This document shows, one piece after another, positions 55,544 to 64,000 of a stretch of 64,000 bases of DNA. Numbering within the stretch: the first letter of the stretch is position 1; each line of letters opens with the position of its first letter. Made by a program: the position numbers and the translations under genes. The notes below the pieces were generated by a model that saw only the letters and a list, made by a program, of their open reading frames with translations, ran no database searches and had not been told where the DNA came from. Source of the stretch: Scilla litardierei. Its lineage: Eukaryota > Streptophyta > Magnoliopsida > Asparagales > Asparagaceae. The DNA lies in the NCBI GenBank assembly GCA_030789695.1, contig CM061142.1, positions 148,325,266 to 148,389,265 of the forward strand, read 5' to 3'.

Positions 55544-57323
55544 TGTTGAGTATTGGACTTCTCCCTACTTGGTGTTAATGATGAGCAAACATAAATACTT
55601 GTGACTAATCCCCTATTTTGTAGTTAATCCATTGCCTAAGCTTACTATGAAGATCAACTAGCAATGGATGACTCACAAATGTGTGAAGGTAAATGATATG
55701 AATTGGATGATCGTAGATTGATGATTGAAGCTCCGTAAAGACTTCAAGCTCATATGATGGAAAGAAGAGATTATTCGTCAATGTAATTTTTCTTTTATCT
55801 CTTCTAGTATGTAGCTTAGAAGTAGAACTATGATGGAGCACTCACACACATCTACTTTCGGTCATAGGACACCTCTAGACCTTTGTCCTTTGATCTCAAT
55901 TCAATTCTCTTTTGTTTGTGCTAGGATTGTTCATAACAGCCGACTGCTTAACAGTTTACAGTCGCCTGTCTCAAAAACAGTCGACTGTGTTTTGTTCTAC
56001 AGTCGCCTGTTATGCACAGACTATTACAATGCAATTTTTGGGTCCTCTCTGATTATCTCGCACAGGCTACTGTTGAACGTTTATCAGGTGCCTGTCTTAG
56101 CGACAGTCGACTGTGAATGGTTCATCATTCGCCTGTCTCTCCTTGCCCAAACTCTGTTTGATCCGATTTCTACGACCAGTCGACTTATGCTGTATATACA
56201 GTCGACTGTCTATTAGATCAGTCGACTGTCTATGCTGCAACAGTCGTCTGTCTGTAAGTCTATTCTTTGACTCAGCTCTCTGGAAATTTCTCATGTCTGT
56301 GACAGTCGTATGTTTAAGGATTTACAGTCTCCTGTTCTGATTAACAGTCGACTGTATTACTTGAATCAGTCGTCTGTCCTGTATCTTGTGAGATTTCCAG
56401 TATTTCATCTAACTTACTCTTCTCTCGGCTAGTTGCCTGTAGAAGAATGTATAGTCGCCTGTTGGTTTTACAGACGACTGTCTTGGCTTCATCAGTCGAC
56501 TGTCCACATGGTAAGTTACCATTATGAATTCTCACCTACCCTTGCTGACTGTGCAACAGTCGACTGTGTTTTGTTCAACAGTCGCCTGTCGCAAGTTCAG
56601 ATTATATCCGTTGAGATTTTTCTCACGGATTTCGATTGGGTTTTTGCCTAAACTGTTTTGTGGATTTGAGAAAGCTATAAATAGAGCTTCTACTGTTTCA
56701 TTGGAAGGTTACTCATTCATTGCAAAATCCTTCAGGCTTTCATTTCCAAATATCAAAGCTTTCAAATCCAAAGCCCTAAGTATTTCCAAATCTTATTCTC
56801 TTGCTCTCCAACCTAGACCCAAAGATTGATCCTCTTGGCATTTGGTGCTGTCAAGAGAAATGGCTTTTCTCCTCTCTTCCAAGAGAGTTCTTCAACACAC
56901 ATCACACTTCTCCTTCAAGTTCTACTTCAAGGCATAGGTGATTGTAAGTGTTGCTTTCAGATTTCATAACTTCATTATTTGACTTGTGCTCTCGGTTGTG
57001 AGAGTGGTTTTTGCTTGCTCCCTGGTTGTGGGAGTCAAGGACATCGATTGTATTCGATTGCACTTGTAGGGTTGCTACAAGTGGGTTTTAAGGAAACCTC
57101 ACGTTAGGGTTCTAACTTGAGTATCCGATGGTATCCGGGTGGTAGGAACGTAGGATTACCGGGAACAAGTCGGGAGTTGACTTGGGTAATCCGAACCCTT
57201 GAAACATAACTGCGTTTGCGTGTGTTTCTCTTTGGGTTGTTTTCTATTCTGCACTATTTGTTGGATTGCATTTTATTTGGCGTAAATTCCTTTTAAATTT
57301 GCATAAACACTATTCAACCCCCT
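55544..57323 (+). repeat. 3' LTR of the Sirevirus, truncated at its end
   Basis: TGTTGAGTATTGG... matches the 5' LTR up to 'ttcaaccccc' and is then cut by TGTAACGACC of the next element. About 45 terminal bases are displaced beyond the window. Confidence 0.92.
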
Positions 57324-57960
57324 TGTAACGACCACTTTTCGTTGTACGTTGTTCGTGCACGTGCTTTTGGCCGTGCACGTGTTTGTGAACACTTTCGTGT
57401 GTTATGCCGTTGTGAACGTCTCTGAAAGTATTAAATAGTGGCACTATTTTGGAACGACGTTTCTCGAGTCGTTTTCCCACAATTTAAACTTACTCGATGA
57501 GACGTGACGATTCTCACTCTTGACGGGAGACGTTTCTATTTTTAGTTTCGTCGTCCGACGTCGAATTTGAGATCCGTCTTCTTAGTTAGCTCACATTCGT
57601 CGCCACGATCACCACAATATTTACTTTATAATTTTTGGAGTTTATTTGACCACTTTTATAATTTTTACAAGTTTTATATTATTTTTAATAATTTATTTTT
57701 AAATTAATTTCGGCCAAATAAAATTTATTTGAATTTTAAACGTTTTAAAGAATTTTTGAGCCAATTTCCAGCTCATTTGGACCAGGTCAAATCCTAGATT
57801 GGGTTGGAGAAGTTTAAATTCAAATTTCAAATCTTTTTGAATTCTAATCCTATTAGATTTAGCCCTAGACCAAGTCAACCCACCTATACTATATAAGCAA
57901 CCCCTAGCAAGTCCTATTTTCCAAAGAAATTAGCCCTAGCCCCTTCCAAACTCATTTTGG

Positions 57961-58250
57961 ACGTTGCGACGATTCGTCGCAACGTTGCGACGTCGCAGCC
58001 CCCGCATTCACAGCGCACGACCGAGGGTTTCTCCCGCATTGGAGGGGTACGACCGACGGCCACTTGTCGCAACCCCGCACCCGTCGCACCGCTTGCCACC
58101 GTGGGCCCCCCAAGTTCTCCAGAGTTATTGTGGGTCCCCCAAAGGCCCCTAGGAGTACTGTGGGCCCCACCAAGGTGCTTGCTCTTCGAGGATTCGTCGC
58201 GTACGACGTCGTCGCACGTCGTAGCCCGTCGTCGCACGTGCGAGCTTTGG
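57961..58250. repeat. CpG-rich palindromes and 35-bp repeats
   Basis: A perfect 12-bp-arm palindrome at 57961-57985 (arm acgttgcgacga). Three repeats around 'gtgggccccc' follow (58101-58170), then 'gtacgacgtcgtcgcacgtc' palindromic runs (58200-58245). Confidence 0.85.
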
Positions 58251-58700
58251 AATCTGGAATCGTCGCCCGGGTTGATGCTCTGAACCTTCCAGCAAGGAAA
58301 CTATATTGGAATCAGGACTTGGAGCGCGTTCTATTATTCCAACCCCCGGCGTCGCTACCCGACGCCGGTGTAGCTTTCGCGTCGTGTTGAGGTAACGTTT
58401 TGCACCCCTAGGACCCCCAACCCAATTGCATACTAATCAAGACTAAAAATCAGTATTTTTAAAGTATTTTAAATGTTTTAGAAATCACTAATCAAGATTA
58501 ATAAAACGGATGTAGGCCGGTGGACTTGTGCACGTAGGAATCGTGACCTTGGACTCGTTGGACGGTGTTTTCTTGACGTGATAATTGCAGGCAAGTGAAA
58601 CTTGCCAACTCTTGTGTAGGGCCATGTTTTTAGGCCACTTCCTTGCTTCTAGCGTAAAAGAGACTAGTCAGTGAAATGATAGCTGGCTAGACGCCTACTT

Positions 58701-58766
58701 GATCTAGTTTGACAACGAAACTAGATCCGTCACCTAATTGATCTAGCTTGACAACGAAGCTAGATC
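58701..58766 (+). other. Two conserved hairpins with compensatory change
   Basis: Hairpin 1 (58701-58727): arm gatctagttt, loop gacaacg, arm aaactagatc. Hairpin 2 (58740-58766): arm gatctagctt, same loop, arm aagctagatc. The C:G pair of one is T:A in the other, so pairing is kept. Confidence 0.8.
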
Positions 58767-59795
58767 CAACCCTTTAAACTTGTTGTTCATGCATACTAAA
58801 CTGTCACGTTTACTTTTCTTATCTGTACGCACTTTTAACTGCCATGCATTGCATCTTACATGTCATCCAAATTGATTGTTGCATCGTAGCACACGCTACA
58901 AAATACTTGTACAATCCGTGTTTCCGTGTTTACGGCTAGGTGCACCCCTATGCCATACTTGTTAAAAACACTTCCTGGCTCGTGATCCAGAAGCGAGCAT
59001 TCCCGTTCGGGGGTAAGGCCCTGGCTCGACACACGTGGAGGGGTAGGGATAAACGGTTACTTGAGCTTAGGAGTTGGCCCGTACAGCCACTCTAGCCAAA
59101 AGACGGAATCTCTGTGCACGAGGTGCTTACTTTTCTTGTCTTGTACTTGTCTTGTGAATGCCATGCCATGCTCGTACTGTACTTTACTTTACTTTACCTG
59201 TTGCACTCATACTTTAAACTGCCATGTCATCGCATTCATACTAGAACTGCTAGGTTGCTCTTACTTGTACTTTCAGTTTCACTTGCACAAGTCTTCCAGA
59301 CTTGCTGACATGTGCCCCTTGCTCTTTTGGGTGTCACATGTTGAGACCTGAGCCAGAGACGTTGCTGAGTACGTGAGGTTTTGCTGACGCTGAGTCTGAG
59401 TCCATGGCTGCCCAGGAGGATTTTGGTGGACCCGGTGACCATTCTTTGAGTCTTTGTGGAGCTTTATGTTGTTTTAGGCCTTTTGTTAGTTGTTGGTGCG
59501 TAGCACCGTTGTTTTGTACTTTGTACTTTTGTTGGCCATGTTTGGGCCTTTAGTCTCCTTCCTTTTAGCCTGATGGCTTTTCTGCGATGTTGGAAACTTA
59601 TTTTATGGATATTCTGAGATGTTTCTTTTGTCTCATTTAATTATTATTATCTTTGTTTCGTTAGCATTGCAAGGACCTGTAGTTTTAAACTTGATCGACG
59701 CTTATCGGACTTGCAGCTTTGTAGCTTCAAGTCTGAGCGGACCTTCTCACGCTTCGCCTCCACGTTTTTGGGAAGCGGGGCGTGACAGGTTTTGT

Positions 59796-59811
59796 TGGTG
59801 GCCCATGCAGG
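59796..59811 (+). promoter_or_regulatory. Primer-binding site matching tRNA-Ile
   Basis: tggtggcccatgcagg, 8 bases after the LTR, identical to the site of the Tekay element. Confidence 0.6.
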
Positions 59812-62800
59812 TCCAATCTTGCAAATGCGAATTAACGGAACAACGATAATAACAGAATGTCCATTAAATAAATTACAACATCCGAATCAGAAGCCCTGAG
59901 TTTAGTCGTTTTTAGGACACTAGGTGATGAGAAGACTTAGTTAGACGTCTGTGCTTGCTAGTTAGAGGCCTCTGATTGATAGTTAGACCCCCTTTCTGGC
60001 AATTGATTTAATCGTCGTAGGAGTTACCTTAGTGGTTCATGTCTACCCCTGACCATATTAGACTTCTAGATTTTCCTTCGGTCGTTCGCTTTTGGGTTCA
60101 TCGATTTCGGACCAAGCTGAACGCACTTCTTTACCGTCTAACCTTTAGAAGTCTTAGCGTTTAGCTTTAATCTTTAGTTGGTCGACCGTAGGAGTTTCCC
60201 GTAGCCTCTCCTGAGTCATATCCTAGGCGTACGAATGTTTTGATCACCTGACCAATTTCCTTGCCTCGAATCACGAGATCGCCTCATGACGATCGTCGTC
60301 CTTTTTCGAAACTCTCCATTATGAACTTTGAAACTCTTGAAAGTATTTTACGATTTCCTTTTTCCTAAGTTTAATTTTGTTCAAAATTTTAATATACTTA
60401 TACTTCATACTTCTTCATTGATTTAAATTTTAAAAAAAAACGTTTGTCGGAATTTTGAACTCTAGCTTATAATATTTTTTCCCAGCCTATATTTTCGTAC
60501 TCATGTCGTCTTTCCATATATTAATTTTATTCTGAACCATTTGTCCAATTTGATTTAAAATTTTCCTTTCTTATTTGAATAATACATCGTGTTTACTTTT
60601 AATATACTTTTCAAGTCACATAGAATTTCAGATTTCAGCAAGATGGTCTTTGCTCGTCGTTCTCACTGTTCCAGATTTTTGCAAAATTACTATTTTCATA
60701 ACCTCTTCCTGCTTTAGACCCTCCATGATTCGATTTTAAAGTTTGCTACCAATTTTGATAATTCCACCATCAAGTTATAATTATTATCTTTCCACTCACC
60801 CTACGTGCTTTTAGAAAAAATTTCTAGACTAAAATGAATTTTAATTACTTTATCCGTACCAGGTTCATTGTGCTCGTATACTAAGAACCTTGTGTAAATC
60901 GGTTTTTCCACTTTTGGCGAACCATGGTTTCCTAAAAGAAGTTTCAAAATTGATTACCTTTCCATGGCCTAAAAGTTTTGAAAGCATTTAACCTGATTTT
61001 AAATTCTTCTGTTGTTTGATTCCATTCTTTGACTTTCAAAAACTTTTGGCAACATTTTATTAAATTATTGACTGATAGAATTTTCTAAACCATGTCCTTA
61101 ATATTCGCGTAAATGATTTTACTTCCTTTCAAAATGATTTTTAGAAACAATAGACCATTTTCTCTTATTAAGAATGTTCGACTCAAATTTACTTTGAACA
61201 ACTTGTTTTATCGATTCCGAAATATTTCTTTTCAGACGAGGATTCTGATTTTGAAGAAAAAAAAGTTTTCAGATTTCACGTATTCTAGCTTATGCTACTT
61301 ACCCTATCTTCTTTTCTATATCCTATATAAGCATCACTATATCCTTTTCCTTCAACCTAAACATCACCATTGAGCCAATGTTCGTCCAACCAAGCTGTCT
61401 CCTTGCATTCGCCCTATCTGAACACGTGCTTATCGATCCTTCCCTCGTCACGCTTTCGACCTCCCTCTATTACTTAGGTATTAGTGCCGTCAATGTCTGT
61501 GTCAACCCTTAGTTGTTAGTAGACCCTTGGACCCTTGTGAGGTGTCGTTGTGCACGTACCTAAGTTGTGTACGTGGGCTTGAATGAGTGTACCCCCATAG
61601 TATATTGATGCTTGCCTATTGTGTGATATATATATGTACTTGGAGTTATTCGTGATATTATGAAGTTGTTTGTGTGCTAGAATGTATAGACTTGTGAGTG
61701 GTTAGATATACTATACTAGGGATGCTTGTGTATATTTGAATTAGCGTTGGAATATCTAAGTTGTGTATGGAGTAAGAGATACTTATAATGGTTGAAATAA
61801 AATGATTGGTAAAGCTATGTATATGCTAGGTGTGATGATAATGTGTGAAGTTATAGATAAGTATGTAGGCCTATTGAGTGATCTATATATTATTACGTGT
61901 GAGTATGTGCTCGTAGGTAGATATATATAGTGTTTAGACGTAAGTAGTTATGTTTTGTTGCCTGAGTATATATGTGATATACATATAGTAATAGGGTTAT
62001 AATTTTGATTGGTATAGTTGCTTTTACGGGATGTTGCATACGTGCATACCGTGAGGTATACACGACTATTGCACATCTTAATTATGTATGTGTGGATGTG
62101 TTAGAATACTAATTATAGGTAGTAGGCTATGGTGTGAATATATATGTTACATGTGTGAGACTATACGATGAATACGTATGCATGTATTAGGGAGCGTATT
62201 ATAATTATACGTATGTTGATGTCTATATTATTATTATTATGGTGTATAAATTGATTGAACTACGTGAGTATTGCCTGACTAAATATTAAGTGTGATTGAT
62301 CTAGGGAATGTATATGGGTGTATTGGTAGACGTATAAATATTGGAATGGTATTGGTATAGGTATGAATGCCGTGCTACGTGTATAGAATATCCTGATATG
62401 TGTATTGAGTCTCACTCAAGCTTGAGTGAGTATACTCTAAGTATATTGAATGTATGATTGTAGTTTGAATATAGAAATGCTTGATGTATGTATGGTGATA
62501 GAATTGTTGGTGCCTGGTTGTGCTACGCACATGATTGTGGGTCGCTACGCCAGTATATAGTTATAGGTGTTGGTCTTGTGATATAGCTAAATACTAAGGA
62601 CTTGTTATGTGAACGTATGTGTACTAGCTGAAACTAGGTATGTATGTGTGCTAGTTATATAATGGTATGATTGGTGTATGTAAATGAAATGTTAGCGTGT
62701 ATGGGTGTGCACCATGCACGGGTAAGTATGTGCTTAGTTATAGGTTTTGATGACTATGGTATATGTGGCGTGTCGTAAATACAGTTATAGGACCGTACGT

Positions 62801-63363
62801 GATGTGAATACATGGTGAACTATTTGCATGTATTTGAATGACTATATATTGTGAAATTATAGTAGCGGTGAATGTATATTAGATATAGTGAACTTGACTT
62901 AATTATAGTATGGTGTGACTACATGTGTTGATGTGTTTGGTGTTGGATGAATACTAGGGATTATTAGAGGGTAGTATACCCTTGATGTTTGTGCATAGGT
63001 AGCTACATATAGGTAGAGCGATGATTGTATTGGCTAAGCGTGAAACTATCTTTATATAAGTATCTGAAATATTGTTTTGTGTTTAGGTAAGTAGTAGCAG
63101 TTATATAAGGGATGAATGTTTGTATACCTGATTGAAATACATGTATGAAGTTGACGGACTATAATAGGTATAAGTGTATACGTACGTGAATGTATATATA
63201 TACGTGTTGGTAATAATAATGTTTGACTACCTAGTGCATATATGAGCACTTGTAATGACTATACTTGGTTTGAAATATAATGTGACTTGATTTGGGTTAG
63301 TTACTAGAGCGACTAGCTATATTAGAAAGTCCGAGGAAGGACTTTATTCTAAGGTGGGGAGGA
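59812..63363 (+). other. Coding-free interior with strand-asymmetric composition
   Basis: Bases 59812-59930 resemble the Tekay leader. About 60300-61350 is T/C-rich and poor in G on the plus strand. About 61600-63340 is very poor in C and built of tgtata/gtgatag-like words. No frame above 86 codons and no domain. The polypurine tract aaggtggggaggatg ends at 63363. The last 560 bases match 1-567. Confidence 0.75.
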
Positions 63364-64000
63364 TGTAACGACCACTTTTCGTTGTACGTTGTTCGTGCAC
63401 GTGCTTTTGGCCGTGCACGTGTTTGTGAACACTTTCGTGTGTTATGCCGTTGTGAACGTCTCTGAAAGTATTAAATAGTGGCACTATTTTGGAACGACGT
63501 TTCTCGAGTCGTTTTCCCACAATTTAAACTTACTCGATGAGACGTGACGATTCTCACTCTTGACGGGAGACGTTTCTATTTTTAGTTTCGTCGTCCGACG
63601 TCGAATTTGAGATCCGTCTTCTTAGTTAGCTCACATTCGTCGCCACGATCACCACAATATTTACTTTATAATTTTTGGAGTTTATTTGACCACTTTTATA
63701 ATTTTTACAAGTTTTATATTATTTTTAATAATTTATTTTTAAATTAATTTCGGCCAAATAAAATTTATTTGAATTTTAAACGTTTTAAAGAATTTTTGAG
63801 CCAATTTCCAGCTCATTTGGACCAGGTCAAATCCTAGATTGGGTTGGAGAAGTTTAAATTCAAATTTCAAATCTTTTTGAATTCTAATCCTATTAGATTT
63901 AGCCCTAGACCAAGTCAACCCACCTATACTATATAAGCAACCCCTAGCAAGTCCTATTTTCCAAAGAAATTAGCCCTAGCCCCTTCCAAACTCATTTTGG
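63364..64000 (+). repeat. 3' LTR of the right-edge element (partial)
   Basis: The first 637 bases of the LTR, identical to 57324-57960 in a line-by-line comparison. Truncated by the window end. Confidence 0.93.

Larger units (their letters stand above)
45755..57323 (+). mobile_element. Sirevirus (copia) with extra ORF; 3' LTR truncated by insertion
   Basis: The 5' LTR is 45755-47570. The 3' LTR starts at 55544 and is cut at 57323 by the next element. The internal region has a tRNA-iMet site, long gag, pol, an extra ORF and four GGGGGAG tracts. LTRs differ at roughly 40 sites over 1.78 kb by eye. Long Gag, YVDDIIFGS reverse transcriptase, multiple polypurine tracts and palindrome-rich LTRs match the SIRE/Maximus (Sirevirus) lineage. 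The left flank ends tttaa; the matching right flank would lie beyond 64000. Confidence 0.92.
57324..59787 (+). repeat. 5' LTR of the right-edge element
   Basis: TGTAACGACC...GTGACA, 2464 bp. TATA box actatataagc at about 57888-57898. Downstream is a CpG-rich palindromic tract (57961-58250), then blocks shared with the Tekay and left-edge LTRs: two hairpins at 58701-58766, the 'cctggctcgtgatccagaag' block, and the hairpin at about 59305-59342. Frames at 57914-58390 come from the GC-rich tract and have no domain. Confidence 0.9.
57324..64000 (+). mobile_element. Young non-autonomous LTR element related to Tekay (runs off the window)
   Basis: 5' LTR 57324-59787; 3' LTR starts at 63364 and continues past 64000. 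The 637 visible bases of the 3' LTR are identical by eye to the 5' LTR, so insertion is recent. The 3.58-kb interior has no gag or pol domain. LTR end, leader (59788-59890), primer site and polypurine tract match the Tekay element (23662-33494), which suggests mobilisation in trans. The element lies in the 3' LTR of the Sirevirus; the left flank is cccct. Confidence 0.9.

Noticed and set aside
57914..58390. Overlapping 100-codon frames on both strands in the right-edge LTR
   Set aside because: Products of a CpG-rich palindromic tract; no recognisable domain.

Overview
This window is repeat-rich nuclear DNA of a flowering plant. It is almost entirely LTR retrotransposons, many nested in one another, plus one hAT-like DNA element that carries a piece of a plant CONSTANS-like (CCT-domain) gene. 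I found no intact host gene, no rRNA or tRNA gene, no bacterial-type feature and no CRISPR array. The plant assignment rests on plant-type copia, Sirevirus and Tekay polyproteins, primer-binding sites complementary to plant tRNAs, and the CCT fragment. I cannot name the species.

Layout, left to right. (1) 1-2069: tail and 3' LTR (568-2069) of a non-coding element related to the one at the right edge. (2) 2070-18755: an old minus-strand copia copy, split into 2070-5420, about 7002-8537 and 17403-18755. A Sirevirus-like solo LTR (5421 to about 7001) and an internally deleted minus-strand Sirevirus (8538-17402) appear to lie inside it. The Sirevirus 5' LTR is itself split by a solo LTR (14709-16978, target duplication gatga). 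(3) 19020-19928: a hAT-like element (8-bp duplication ggtattaa) with an antisense CCT gene fragment. (4) 19971-36802: a short-LTR copia element (duplication cggaa), interrupted by a Ty3/gypsy Tekay chromovirus at 23662-33494 (duplication cctga). (5) 37278-45449: a minus-strand copia element (duplication aaatt) with an uninterrupted 1059-codon pol. (6) 45755-57323: a Sirevirus with decayed gag-pol and an extra 197-codon ORF. Its 3' LTR is cut by (7) 57324-64000: a young, coding-free, Tekay-related element whose 3' LTR runs off the window.

How the parts relate. The Tekay element is the only gypsy coding copy here. The two coding-free elements at the window edges share its LTR 3' half and its polypurine tract, and the right one also shares its leader and an unusual primer-binding site. 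They look like trans-mobilised partners. Most coding copies are broken by in-frame stops, several readable as CGA to TGA or CAA to TAA, as expected from decay of methylated or deaminated cytosine.

The most interesting signals are: (a) arrays of CpG-centred palindromes in the LTRs of several unrelated families, and a second array inside the Sirevirus just upstream of its extra ORF; (b) a hairpin conserved across three LTR families with a compensatory base change; (c) a 112-bp GT-AG segment in the Tekay element whose removal would reconcile the reading frames; (d) the captured CCT gene fragment; (e) primer-binding sites pointing to tRNA-Ile; (f) GC-rich hairpin arrays in the leaders of two different copia families.
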